A DNA stretch of 64,000 bases from Sphingobacterium sp. UBA5670 (GTDB lineage Bacteria > Bacteroidota > Bacteroidia > Sphingobacteriales > Sphingobacteriaceae): the NCBI RefSeq assembly GCF_002420705.1, contig NZ_DIIM01000016.1, positions 158,527-222,526 on the forward strand. Direction: 5' to 3'. The notes beneath the pieces are model-generated. The model saw only the letters and a list, made by a program, of their open reading frames with translations. It ran no database searches and had not been told where the DNA came from. Of the stretch, positions 9,173 through 17,797 are shown piece by piece; position 1 is the stretch's first letter, and each line of letters begins with the position of its first letter. The translations under genes were made by a program, and so were the position numbers.

Positions 9173-9280
9173 TTTTTTCTGAAAATGTCTGATATTATCG
9201 GACAGAAAGAATCTTCAGTTTGCCTATATTGCTGTTGCTGTCTGCGAAGTCTATGAAGGCTTTGTTGTTAACCGTGTTGT
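9173..9280 (-). pseudogene. Remnant of a mechanosensitive-channel gene 3' end
   Basis: About 108 bases align at roughly three-quarters identity with 23896-24005, which holds the last codons and 3' flank of the mscS-family gene on the same strand. Read in the corresponding frame the remnant gives TSQTATAI, a stop, AN, then the terminal stop, against TSQTPTAIKAN in the intact gene. The copy is therefore broken. Similarity continues past the stop codon, and both copies keep an outer stem TTTCTG/CAGAAA. Whether this is a lost paralogue or a dispersed repeat cannot be decided here. Confidence 0.5.
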
Positions 9281-9298
9281 GTAAAGCAGGGGAAATCT

Positions 9299-10264
9299 TT
9301 ATTCCTCTTTTTTAAAAGAGTTGAAAATGCGTGGTTTGGCAATAACGATGGTTTGTTTAGACAGGGCGATCGCCGCATTAAGCTCATAACCCAATAATAA
9401 AATAAGCGTATTTAAGTAAATCCAGAGCATAATGACGATTAAGGTACCTATAGATCCATACAGTTTGTTATATGCACCGAAATGATTGATATAAAATGTA
9501 AATATGGAAAAAGTCAGTATAGCTAAAATGGTAGCCATAGATGCTCCTGGGCTAAAGAGTTTCCATTTATTGGAGTTGGAAGGACCAAATTTGTAAATAC
9601 AGCTTACGGTAAAAAAGTAAATGGCGAATATGATCAACCATCGGGCAATCTTGAGTAGAATAGCCCAGAAACTCGACTTTATACCCGTTGTTTCCTTGAG
9701 GTAATCTATCGTAATTCCTGCAATGGTAAATATTGTCATCCCCACGGTTAAAGCAAATATAATGAGGAAAGCCAGTGCTAAGGCCAGTAAACGCTTTCTG
9801 ATCCATGGTCTTTTTTCCGTCATGAGTGATGCCTTATTGAACGCATTCATTAGGGAGGCCATGCCATTAGTTGCAAAATAGGCCGCAAATACAAAACCGA
9901 ATGACAATAGTCCCCCATTTTGGTTTTTAATGATATCTTCCAAAGTCGTTTCAACTACAAGAAACGCATTCTTAGGAATAACCACAGCAAGAAAGTCCAA
10001 CAATTGTTCCTGAAAATTATTAATGGGAATATAGGGGATTAACGTAAAGAGAAAGATAATCCCTGGGAAAATGGCCAATAAAAAACTATAGGATAGGGAA
10101 GAAGCCTTACTGACAATGGAATCTCTAGAAAGTTCCTGGAAGAAAAATACGGACACTGTATAAAGTGGTAGTGAGCCAAAGCCCGGCAATACGACACGTT
10201 TACTCCATTCGATTAATCTAAAATAAGGTTCAAAATTTAATAGCCATTGGTGGATTTTCCCCAT
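9299..10264 (-). CDS. YihY/BrkB-family inner-membrane protein
   Basis: A polytopic membrane protein of 321 residues with about six helices and the YihY family pattern: DSIVSKASSLSYSFLLAIFPGIIFLF near residues 49-75, a conserved polar region ending FFATNGM-like near 130, and IVIMLWIYLNTLILLLGYELNAA near the end. The family was once called ribonuclease BN, but that assignment was withdrawn; the function is unknown. It is the last gene of the mltG-thioesterase-yihY transcription unit, one base after the thioesterase stop. No clear terminator follows; the remnant at 9173-9280 lies directly downstream. Confidence 0.88.
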   Translation of the reverse strand: MGKIHQWLLNFEPYFRLIEWSKRVVLPGFGSLPLYTVSVFFFQELSRDSIVSKASSLSYSFLLAIFPGIIFLFTLIPYIPINNFQEQLLDFLAVVIPKNAFLVVETTLEDIIKNQNGGLLSFGFVFAAYFATNGMASLMNAFNKASLMTEKRPWIRKRLLALALAFLIIFALTVGMTIFTIAGITIDYLKETTGIKSSFWAILLKIARWLIIFAIYFFTVSCIYKFGPSNSNKWKLFSPGASMATILAILTFSIFTFYINHFGAYNKLYGSIGTLIVIMLWIYLNTLILLLGYELNAAIALSKQTIVIAKPRIFNSFKKEE

Positions 10265-10265
10265 A

Positions 10266-10673
10266 TCAATTAAAATATTTACTCATCTTATCCAGGAAAA
10301 CTTGTGGCGGCATACAAGGTCTGTTTTTCTCCATATTGACAAAGACCAATGTTGTCTCTCCCTGGTTGAGTAATTCTCCGCCCTCATTGAAGAGCTCGTA
10401 TTCAAAAATAATACGAACGGCAGGTTTCTGGCGGATAGTTACCCGTATGGTAATCAAATCATCATATTTGCCCGGTTTCAGATATTTGGTTTTCATTTCG
10501 GCAACGGGGAGCATGACTCCCATTTCTTCCAGTTCCTTATACGATATCCCCGTGCTCCGAAGCATTTCGGTCCTTGCTATTTCATAAAATGCAGCATAAT
10601 TTCCATAATAAACATAACCCATTTGGTCTGTTTCTGCATAGCGGACACGAATCTGATGGTCAAATACAAACAT
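10266..10673 (-). CDS. YbgC-type hot-dog acyl-CoA thioesterase
   Basis: A single hot-dog domain of 135 residues. The motif RYAETDQMGYVYYGNY near the N-terminus holds the catalytic-type Asp16 and the following Gly and Tyr of the 4-hydroxybenzoyl-CoA thioesterase family. Such enzymes hydrolyse acyl-CoA thioesters in the cytoplasm; the substrate is not shown here. The start overlaps the mltG stop by one base (TAATG), and yihY follows after one base, so the three genes are surely co-transcribed. An envelope-lipid role is suggested only by these neighbours. Confidence 0.88.
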   Translation of the reverse strand: MFVFDHQIRVRYAETDQMGYVYYGNYAAFYEIARTEMLRSTGISYKELEEMGVMLPVAEMKTKYLKPGKYDDLITIRVTIRQKPAVRIIFEYELFNEGGELLNQGETTLVFVNMEKNRPCMPPQVFLDKMSKYFN

Positions 10674-11713
10674 TATTTTTTAATATTTCTTGCGTCCAAT
10701 GCCTGTTGGAATTTACGGGCATTAATCAAATGCTCAGCCTCTGTTTTTGCAAAATTATGATAACCCGAAAAATCATCTTTAGCACACATGTAAATATAAT
10801 CATGTTGCTTAAAGTTTAAGACCGCATCAATTGCAGCAATACTTGGAATTGAAATAGGACCTGGAGGCAAGCCTCTATAGATGTAAGTATTGTAAGGATT
10901 ATCTGTTCTCAGGTGCTTATTCAATACCCTTCTAATGGTAAAGTCATTATTAGCGAAGATCACTGTAGGGTCTGCCTGCAATAACATCCCTTTTTTGAGA
11001 CGGTTTAAATAAAGCCCAGCGATCATGGGCATTTCATCTTGGTGCAGGGCTTCACCTTTGACAATGGAAGCTAACGCACTGACTTGTTGTGGTGTCAAAT
11101 TCAGCGCTTTTGCTTTCGCCGTGCGTTCCGCATTCCAGAATTTTTTCCATTCATCATCAAAACGAGCAATTACCTTTTCTGGACTGGTGTTCCAGTAAAT
11201 GTCGTAAGTATTAGGAATAAACATAGAAATCAGATTTTCCTTTGTAAATCCGTACTTCTGCGCGGTAGCTTCATCATTCAGTACTGCGATAAATTGTGCA
11301 GAATCAGCTTCAAAACTTTTTCCAAGAAGTGCTGCCATATTCTCTTTTAGTCGAACATTGGCGAATCTGAATTTTACGGGTTCTTGATAGCCTCCAATTA
11401 AATTGCCAATTAAGCGTCTATTGTTCATTCCAGGTGTCAGCAGGTAACGTCCCGGTTTTACACTTTGTTCATATTTTTTGTATTGTGCTGCACGCTCAAA
11501 TGAAGCAATATCATCCAATAGATTGGAATCTTTGATTGATTTCAGTACATCTTCATACTTTTGACCCTCGTGTATGTACAGGTACTTTTTCTCTCCCGAT
11601 ACATTCGAAGCAAAAAATGCTTTATAAAATGTCCAAGCAAAATAAGCTCCAACAACAATAACGATCAGCGCAATGATTTTTAACCAACTTGGTATTCCTT
11701 TTTTATTTTCCAT
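10673..11713 (-). CDS. mltG: Endolytic murein transglycosylase MltG
   Basis: One N-terminal membrane helix (residues about 10-30) anchors a periplasmic YceG/MltG domain. The catalytic glutamate is Glu221 in LASIVKGEA, followed by the family motifs ADPTVIFA and the Gly/Pro-rich YIYRGLPPGPISIPS. MltG cuts nascent glycan strands and so sets their length. The length (346) is normal. It heads a three-gene unit. The 194 bases upstream, towards the PASTA gene, show no convincing -7 box, so read-through from the PASTA gene is possible. Confidence 0.93.
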   Translation of the reverse strand: MENKKGIPSWLKIIALIVIVVGAYFAWTFYKAFFASNVSGEKKYLYIHEGQKYEDVLKSIKDSNLLDDIASFERAAQYKKYEQSVKPGRYLLTPGMNNRRLIGNLIGGYQEPVKFRFANVRLKENMAALLGKSFEADSAQFIAVLNDEATAQKYGFTKENLISMFIPNTYDIYWNTSPEKVIARFDDEWKKFWNAERTAKAKALNLTPQQVSALASIVKGEALHQDEMPMIAGLYLNRLKKGMLLQADPTVIFANNDFTIRRVLNKHLRTDNPYNTYIYRGLPPGPISIPSIAAIDAVLNFKQHDYIYMCAKDDFSGYHNFAKTEAEHLINARKFQQALDARNIKK

Positions 11714-11907
11714 TCTAAAATTTTTTATTCATCTGTTGTTCGCTGTTCATGGCATTTACACAGCCTTTAGCGGTCACTGGTTGATGAAATCGCACACATA
11801 TAGATCGGTTTCATCTTTATATTTTATACTATTCCTGAATCTGCCAAGGACGCTAATCCCTTATTGTGGAGATCATTCCATGCAGCTTCATTTTTGAGTC
11901 AATACAT

Positions 11908-12891
11908 TTAAAAGCCTAGACTATTGCCTTTGTTTTCTTTTTCTTTTTTCTGTCCAGCTGGGGGTGTCGTCGTTGTCGGTTTGGCAGTAGGCGTATTTGT
12001 TGTTGTACTTTTTGCTGGAGCAACAGGTTTCGACTGGACCGGAGGTTTCGCCGCAGGTGGATTAACTTGAGTTTGGTTTGCCTGTGGTTTAGGCGTTGTC
12101 GTGCCAGAAGGAGTTCCTGTTGTTGGCGCTGGTGCGGTCAACGAAAGCGTAACATCAATTTTGGCACCTAAGCTCGTCAGTCCTTTTTCTATTCCTGGCG
12201 ATTGTACACTGATGACTGCGGTGGCTGTATCTGTGACATTTGGATCATAGGTCACGGTACCTAGACCAAGGCCGGCGCCAGACAGGGCAAACTTCGCTTC
12301 GTTTAATGGAAGACCGACTAAGTTGGGTATTTCTACTTCATTTGCTCCAAGCCCATTTCCCAAAACTAGGTCTATACGTGATCCTTTCGGAATCATACGT
12401 CCATTGCGGATCGATTGCCCCGCAAATTGAGCGTCTAGTACAATATCTCTTGCGATATCCGCAACATAAGAAGTATCGCCAATTCTGAGGTTATGGTTTT
12501 TCAGAATCGCAGTTGCTTCGATCAGTGTTTTGTCTTTTATATTTGGAAATGCAACTTCAGGGGCTACCTGAGTAATAATAGTCAAATAAATCGTGCGGCC
12601 CGATTTTACATGGAACCCTTGTTCAGGATCCTGTTCTATGACCAGACCTGGTTTGGCATCCATTTGATAAACGGAATCAATTTGATATTCCAACCCAGCA
12701 TCCTCCAGCGCTTGAATAGCTGCACTGATATGCAGCCCTTTCACTTTTGGAACGGCAATAGATTCATCATGTTTGGTATATATTTTCAGTCCAACATATA
12801 CGAAAAGGAATAGACATACTATCGCAATGAGAGCGGCAATAAGATTTTTCCTGAAAGTGGGGGTCTGAAGATATTGTACGACTTTGGACAT
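11908..12891 (-). CDS. Membrane-anchored PASTA-repeat protein
   Basis: A short cytoplasmic start, one membrane helix (about residues 18-38) and three PASTA repeats (about 45-108, 115-182 and 188-258), recognised by VPKVKGLHISAAIQALEDAGL-type starts and GLVIEQDPEQGxxVKSG-type ends. A tail of about 65 residues rich in Pro, Thr, Lys and Gln follows. PASTA repeats bind peptidoglycan or related beta-lactams in kinases and transpeptidases, but no kinase or transpeptidase domain is present here. Its place beside mltG and ddl supports a cell-wall role. It is divergent from ddl across about 145 bases. Confidence 0.85.
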   Translation of the reverse strand: MSKVVQYLQTPTFRKNLIAALIAIVCLFLFVYVGLKIYTKHDESIAVPKVKGLHISAAIQALEDAGLEYQIDSVYQMDAKPGLVIEQDPEQGFHVKSGRTIYLTIITQVAPEVAFPNIKDKTLIEATAILKNHNLRIGDTSYVADIARDIVLDAQFAGQSIRNGRMIPKGSRIDLVLGNGLGANEVEIPNLVGLPLNEAKFALSGAGLGLGTVTYDPNVTDTATAVISVQSPGIEKGLTSLGAKIDVTLSLTAPAPTTGTPSGTTTPKPQANQTQVNPPAAKPPVQSKPVAPAKSTTTNTPTAKPTTTTPPAGQKKEKENKGNSLGF

Positions 12892-13000
12892 TTCTCTGTT
12901 TGCTAAAAATTAATTCTGCATAGAACCGCAATATTAAAGCCAAGTTTGCAGAATGATTAAATAAAATTATTCCTCACAAAATTATTCGTTTTTCCGTGTA

Positions 13001-13019
13001 TAGCAAATTATATTTGCTA
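13001..13019 (+). promoter_or_regulatory. ddl promoter within a perfect inverted repeat
   Basis: The -7 box TATATTTG (13009-13016) sits inside the perfect palindrome TAGCAAAT-TAT-ATTTGCTA. The leader to the ddl ATG would be about 15 bases. The palindrome may be an operator. Confidence 0.55.
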
Positions 13020-13037
13020 TTCGAATCGCTAAAATTT

Positions 13038-14045
13038 ATGAAAGCAAAAATAGCATTAATAACTGGAGGTTATACAGGGGAGGCAGAAGTTTCTTTTAAA
13101 AGTTCTGCCTTTGTGAATTCTCAGCTTGATCACGACAAATATGATGTGTATCTAATTACAGTGAGCAAAGAAGCATGGTACTATGAAGATTTAGATGGTA
13201 ACCGTCACCCGATTTCAAAAGCAGATTTTACGCTTCCATTGAACGGGGAAACCCTGACCTTTGACTTGGCATTTATTATGGTGCATGGTGTACCTGGAGA
13301 AGATGGAAGACTTCAGAGCTATTTTGATTTGCTAGATATTCCTTATACATCTTGTGATGCCCTGACTTCCGCGCTGACGATGAATAAAGGGTATACAAAA
13401 GCGATATTAACGGATATCCCAGAACTGCATTTAGCAAAATCCGTCTTATTATTTGAATCGCAGCGTTCTGAGGCGATCAAAATCGTCGAAAGTAATCTTT
13501 CCCTGCCTTACTTTGTGAAACCTAATGCAGGTGGAAGTAGTATCGGAATGACCAAGGTGAAGGAATCTACGCAGCTGCAAGAAGCGATCGATAAAGCGTT
13601 CGATGCAGAAAATACAGGGAAACAGGTTATTGTCGAAGAGTTTGTGACCGGACGTGAGTTTTCGGAAGGAATTTTTCGCAATTCGAAAGGGGAGCTGGTT
13701 GTTTTACCTGCTACGGAAGTACGGACTACACGTGAGTTTTTTGATTACGAAGCGAAATATGTACCCGGATTGACCGAAGAGATTACTCCGGCAGAGCTGA
13801 CTATTGAACAGCAGGAGCGTGCTGCACGTATTTTGAGAGAGATCTATGTCAGATTGAATTGCAAAGGGATGGTCCGTGTAGATTTCTTTTTGGAAAACGA
13901 TACCGATAAATTTTATTTTATCGAAATCAATACTATTCCCGGGCAGACTCCACAAAGCTTTATCCCGCAGCAAGTAAGGGCTTTTGGAATGAAAGAAGGC
14001 GATTTCTATGGCGAGTTAATCGAAACAGCCTTGCAATCGAAATAG
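13038..14045 (+). CDS. ddl: D-alanine--D-alanine ligase
   Basis: An ATP-grasp ligase joining two D-alanines for peptidoglycan precursors. The N-terminal substrate motif is GGYTGEAEVSFKSS, HGVPGEDGRLQ follows, the ATP-binding segment is YFVKPNAGGSSIGMTKV, and the Mg-binding end is RVDFFLENDTDKFYFIEINTIPG. I use the ATG at 13038, which removes 14 unlikely N-terminal residues that would overlap the -7 box. Length is then 335 residues, normal for the family. It is divergent from the PASTA gene and followed by a strong terminator. Confidence 0.95.
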   Translation: MKAKIALITGGYTGEAEVSFKSSAFVNSQLDHDKYDVYLITVSKEAWYYEDLDGNRHPISKADFTLPLNGETLTFDLAFIMVHGVPGEDGRLQSYFDLLDIPYTSCDALTSALTMNKGYTKAILTDIPELHLAKSVLLFESQRSEAIKIVESNLSLPYFVKPNAGGSSIGMTKVKESTQLQEAIDKAFDAENTGKQVIVEEFVTGREFSEGIFRNSKGELVVLPATEVRTTREFFDYEAKYVPGLTEEITPAELTIEQQERAARILREIYVRLNCKGMVRVDFFLENDTDKFYFIEINTIPGQTPQSFIPQQVRAFGMKEGDFYGELIETALQSK

Positions 14046-14128
14046 TATTGTCCTATTTTAATGGCCCTGAAACGAGGGTGCTTGCGGCTGTAGCGGATAA
14101 AAATATGCAGCGATACTCAAAGATAACA

Positions 14129-14162
14129 AAAGACGGCTTTCAAAAATTGAAAGCCGTCTTTG
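14129..14162. terminator. Bidirectional terminator between ddl and the hydrolase gene
   Basis: A stem of about 14 pairs (AAGACGGCTTTCAA with TTGAAAGCCGTCTT) around a short A-rich loop, with A and T runs on both sides. It serves the two convergent genes. Confidence 0.9.
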
Positions 14163-14169
14163 TATTTTT

Positions 14170-15426
14170 TTATTTTCTGAAATCAAACTTAGATAGGTCA
14201 GGTTTAAACTTTTTCACCCTTTTTAGCTCTTCGTGATAGATTACCTGCCCGATATTTTTTAAAAATGGGTAGGTTACCGTTTCGTATTCGTATAGTCCAT
14301 CGTTGTAGATGCCATTTTCATTGGACTGCACAACAACGGCGAGCATAAATTCTACCCCATGTTCGAAGTCAACAATATAGGCATTGTCAATATTATAGCC
14401 ATAAGAATCGCCATACTTGTTGAAGATCCGGATGTTGGGATTTAAGGTTGCATTTTTTTCGCGACCATATAAAAGGAGCTTGCTATACGTTGGCCAGAAT
14501 TCTGTTGAGTCATATTTCGGGAAATCCGATTCAAAGGGGTAGCGCGACATATAGTCATAGAGCAGGGCATAATCCTCTTTTTTTAGATTAAATCTATCTT
14601 TAGGCTGAAACACTTCAGGAAATAACAATTTCTTCAGGATGAGCTGTTGATCTTGAAGCGCGTAGACATTTAATCCTTCAAAACTCCAGGGTTCATGGAC
14701 TAGCTCATCTTTGTCATTCATATAGCCCTTTCCTTGAAGGGTATTCGACAGCTCTATAGCATAGTCTTTGGGATCGAACTGTGCTTCTTGTTTATAAATA
14801 ATATCCTTCCCATTGTAAAAGGTGATCGGGTTGGTATGTTTGGCCCAGATGCCCTTGTCACCTATAGCGAGGCGGTTGACGATCCGGCTGTATTGAGTGC
14901 CGTATTTTTTAAGTTTTGCATTGAGCTCAGCACGGCCAATAAATTCAAAGAGCCTATTCTGGGCATCGTTGTCGCTGGTCAATAGGATTTTTTTTACATA
15001 TTGCGCTACGGAAGGAAGACCATTGGCAGCAGATTCGTCCACGGATACCCTTGTCTGTTTCTCGAAGGCAGAATCAATGCGTAGCGGACTGTCTTTGCTG
15101 AGACCGGCAATCTTTAGGTCATTTATTTTTTCCAGTGCTAGAATTGCTGTCGGAAGTTTTACGGTACTTGCCGGATAAAAATACCAATGTGGATTAAGGC
15201 GATAGCTATAGGTTTTAAAATGCGGTATGTTGGATTTATCACGATCAATCTGTGTGTAAAGGATCTGTACCTCGTTTTTAGTCGGATGACTTAATATCTT
15301 CTGAAATAGATCCGGATGGCTTTGGAGCAGCTTTTCCAAGTATATGGTGTCAACCTTTTGAGCGTATGCATCTGACATGAATAAGATAAAAATGAGGGTT
15401 AGAAATTTGTGTATGTGCCTAATCAT
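14170..15426 (-). CDS. Class A beta-lactamase-like serine hydrolase
   Basis: A signal peptide (1 to about 22, ending DAYAQ) leads into a penicillin-binding/beta-lactamase fold. The active-site SxxK is Ser87-Thr-Val-Lys90, the SDN loop is Ser151-Asp-Asn153, and FNKYGDSYG may supply a KTG-like element (KYG) before a beta-strand. At 418 residues it is about 130 longer than true class A enzymes, with an insertion between the SDN and KYG regions. No clear omega-loop glutamate motif is visible. It may be a carboxypeptidase-like or beta-lactam-sensing enzyme; beta-lactamase activity is not certain. It is the last gene after thyA, folA and a secreted unknown. Confidence 0.75.
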   Translation of the reverse strand: MIRHIHKFLTLIFILFMSDAYAQKVDTIYLEKLLQSHPDLFQKILSHPTKNEVQILYTQIDRDKSNIPHFKTYSYRLNPHWYFYPASTVKLPTAILALEKINDLKIAGLSKDSPLRIDSAFEKQTRVSVDESAANGLPSVAQYVKKILLTSDNDAQNRLFEFIGRAELNAKLKKYGTQYSRIVNRLAIGDKGIWAKHTNPITFYNGKDIIYKQEAQFDPKDYAIELSNTLQGKGYMNDKDELVHEPWSFEGLNVYALQDQQLILKKLLFPEVFQPKDRFNLKKEDYALLYDYMSRYPFESDFPKYDSTEFWPTYSKLLLYGREKNATLNPNIRIFNKYGDSYGYNIDNAYIVDFEHGVEFMLAVVVQSNENGIYNDGLYEYETVTYPFLKNIGQVIYHEELKRVKKFKPDLSKFDFRK

Positions 15427-15501
15427 TTCGTGTTTTAAATTTTCAAGACAGGTAAATCAAAAGAAAGCTTAATTAAATTTAAGTCTCAGGCTTGTGTAGC
15501 C

Positions 15502-16146
15502 TTATCGGTTAAATTCTTCTATGGCTTTTAAGAGCTGGTCTTTCAATAGCAGCTTCTTTGCTTTTTCATTTTCCTGAACATAAGGCTCTAGGGTCTCTTT
15601 TTTTAGTGGTAAAATTTCATTCGCCTTTTCCATCTTGAAATGCGATATCGCGGGCTGATTGATATCAGCGGTCATGCTATAGCGACGGATTCGTCTTTCA
15701 TAACTAACGGTGTCCACCAAAAATAACCAGCAGCTATCTTGTGGAATGCCTTTAATTTTCTTATTCCAATAATCTATCCGATAAATTTCTTTTGTTTGAT
15801 CTGGTGTTACGGTGTATTTTTTGCCTTTTTCCCGCCAGGATATCTCACTGGGCTTGGTTGCCGTTCTCAATTTTATTTTGGTTTTTGAAACGACAGTGCT
15901 GTCATTTTTTAAAACGATATAAAATTTGTACCTACTGCTGATCGGTTCGCGTTCGAAAGAATAGAGCATCGGAGCATACGACCCTGGTATCGTAATATTT
16001 CCTCCAGGTGTACGCATGGTGTAGGGGTGACGGAATTGCGCAGAAACTTGCGATAGATTACCTAGCATAACAAGCCCGAAACATAACATAGACAATACAT
16101 AACTGGACGTACCGGAGCATGTATGCAACTTGTTTTTAATACACAT
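15502..16146 (-). CDS. Secreted protein of unknown function
   Basis: I do not recognise a family. The start at 16146 (MCIKNKL) leaves five bases after the folA stop. A hydrophobic segment at about residues 13-36 ends in SQVSAQF, a likely signal peptide with cleavage after Ala. The mature part (about 180 residues) is rich in Lys, Arg, Ser and Thr, with predicted beta strands (YKFYIVLKNDSTVVSKTKIKL) and a helical charged C-terminus. It resembles the secreted GLPGLI-like unknowns of Bacteroidota only in general style. It is probably co-transcribed with folA. Confidence 0.65.
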   Translation of the reverse strand: MCIKNKLHTCSGTSSYVLSMLCFGLVMLGNLSQVSAQFRHPYTMRTPGGNITIPGSYAPMLYSFEREPISSRYKFYIVLKNDSTVVSKTKIKLRTATKPSEISWREKGKKYTVTPDQTKEIYRIDYWNKKIKGIPQDSCWLFLVDTVSYERRIRRYSMTADINQPAISHFKMEKANEILPLKKETLEPYVQENEKAKKLLLKDQLLKAIEEFNR

Positions 16147-16150
16147 GGAT

Positions 16151-16645
16151 CTATTTTCTTGTATAAACCTCAAAGGTATAAGCAAATGCATGTTTCTCAT
16201 CGGCCTGATGTGAATCTGAAGAAGCTAATTCCCATTCTTCGGCGGGTAATTCAGGAAAGAAAGCATCACCTTTGATGTTTGTATGCACCCGTGTTAAAAG
16301 CACTTTGTTCGCTAGTGAAAGGGCCTGTTGATAGATGTTTGCGCCGCCAATAATAAATACCTCACGTTCGTCACGGCAATATAAAAGTGCCTCCTGGATA
16401 CTATTGGCGACATCAATATCTTCGCCCTGAAAATTCGCGTTGCGTGTGATGACAATATTCCTTCTGTCCGGCAATGCTTTGCCTATGGCTTCAAAGGTTT
16501 TTCTACCCATCAGAACCGAGTGTTCAATGGTATTTTTTTTGAAATATTTAAAATCGTTGGGTAAATGCCAGGGCATCTGGTTTTCGATGCCAATCGCATT
16601 GTTTTCCGAAGCAGCTACGATTAACGTGATTGTTGGATTACTCAT
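16151..16645 (-). CDS. folA: Dihydrofolate reductase
   Basis: A 164-residue single-domain enzyme that reduces dihydrofolate with NADPH. Visible motifs are IVAASENNAIGIENQMPWHLPNDFKYFK (substrate pocket with the acidic Asp), LMGRKTFEAIGKALPDRRNIVITR (NADPH binding) and VFIIGGANIYQQAL. Its position 63 bases after thyA is typical, because thymidylate synthase makes dihydrofolate that this enzyme recycles. Nothing unusual that would suggest a trimethoprim-resistant acquired form is visible. Confidence 0.96.
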   Translation of the reverse strand: MSNPTITLIVAASENNAIGIENQMPWHLPNDFKYFKKNTIEHSVLMGRKTFEAIGKALPDRRNIVITRNANFQGEDIDVANSIQEALLYCRDEREVFIIGGANIYQQALSLANKVLLTRVHTNIKGDAFFPELPAEEWELASSDSHQADEKHAFAYTFEVYTRK

Positions 16646-16708
16646 TTATGATAGGGTGATTAGTCGTTCTCTGAAATAATGTGATTGCAAAATTGTCAGC
16701 CTTGATTA

Positions 16709-17530
16709 CTAAACGGCAACCGGCGCTTTGATATGCGGGTGTGATTCGTAATTTAACAATTCAAAATCTTCGAATTTGAAATCAAAAATATCTTTCACGT
16801 CAGGATTAATTTTTAGTTGTGGTAGGGGTTTTGGATCCCGGCTCAACTGTAGCTCTGTTTGCTCAAAATGATTGCTATAAATATGTGCGTCGCCCAGGGT
16901 ATGAATAAATTCTGCCGCTTCCATATCACACACTTGGGCAACCATCATGGTCAGAAGGGCGTATGAAGCAATGTTGAAAGGTACCCCCAAGAATATATCT
17001 GCGCTACGCTGATAGAGTTGACAGGACAATTGTGGCTTTAAAATTCCTTTTTCAGGTTGTGCCGGAGCGACATAAAATTGAAAAAAAGCATGGCAGGGCG
17101 GTAATGCCATATGCTCTATTTCGGCGACATTCCATGCTGATACAATAATACGACGGGAATCCGGAGAATTTTTGAGCTGGTTGATAACCTGTGCAATCTG
17201 ATCAATATGACGGCCGTCAGGTGTCGGCCAAGAGCGCCATTGTGATCCATATACAGGACCTAAATTTCCTTGTTCGTCAGCCCACTCGTCCCAAATGCTT
17301 ACACCATTTTCTTTGAGATACTGAATATTGGTTTCACCTTTAAGAAACCAGATCAACTCATGGATAATGGATCGAAGGTGTAACTTCTTCGTCGTTACCA
17401 AAGGGAAACCTTCCTGAAGGTTGAAACGCATCTGATATCCAAAGACACTTTTGGTGCCCGTGCCTGTACGATCTGTCTTAACAACACCATTCGTATATAC
17501 ATGTCTGAGTAAATCTAAATATTGTTTCAT
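16709..17530 (-). CDS. thyA: Thymidylate synthase
   Basis: Converts dUMP to dTMP using methylene-tetrahydrofolate. The catalytic cysteine is Cys146 in LPPCHAFFQF. Phosphate-binding RTGTGT is near residue 22, QRSADIFLGVPFNIASYALL follows, and HxYSNHxEQ is present near the end. At 273 residues it is nine longer than E. coli ThyA because of an insertion after the active site (APAQPEKGILK), which is known in some Bacteroidota enzymes. It heads the unit with folA. Confidence 0.97.
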   Translation of the reverse strand: MKQYLDLLRHVYTNGVVKTDRTGTGTKSVFGYQMRFNLQEGFPLVTTKKLHLRSIIHELIWFLKGETNIQYLKENGVSIWDEWADEQGNLGPVYGSQWRSWPTPDGRHIDQIAQVINQLKNSPDSRRIIVSAWNVAEIEHMALPPCHAFFQFYVAPAQPEKGILKPQLSCQLYQRSADIFLGVPFNIASYALLTMMVAQVCDMEAAEFIHTLGDAHIYSNHFEQTELQLSRDPKPLPQLKINPDVKDIFDFKFEDFELLNYESHPHIKAPVAV

Positions 17531-17780
17531 CTGTAAAAAAGTAATTATTAAATACTAAATATCAATGCTATCATCGAACTGTAATGGATCGAATAGCGCT
17601 ATTTTATATGTTTGATTCTCAATCGGAGGGTATTTGAATACATGATGTTCGAATTGATTTCTTCAGCCATTAATAAGCTACTGATGCATTCAACCTTTCA
17701 AGATATTCAAAACTAAGGAAAATCCTTATAACGAGAAAGTCAAAACTTAAAATGATAAGAGGGGTTACTGAAAAAAAATG

Positions 17781-17788
17781 TAATTTTG
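17781..17788 (+). promoter_or_regulatory. -7 box of the mtaB promoter
   Basis: TAATTTTG lies nine bases before the mtaB ATG, so the transcript would have a leader of only about three bases. No good -33 element is seen 19-21 bases upstream. Confidence 0.5.
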
Positions 17789-17797
17789 CAAAATATT

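Noticed and set aside
14048..14236. Short frame after ddl
   Set aside because: It runs through the terminator hairpin and into the convergent hydrolase gene.
16151..17530. Acquired trimethoprim-resistance cassette
   Set aside because: folA lies in a normal thyA-folA chromosomal pair, with no integron or mobile-element signs.
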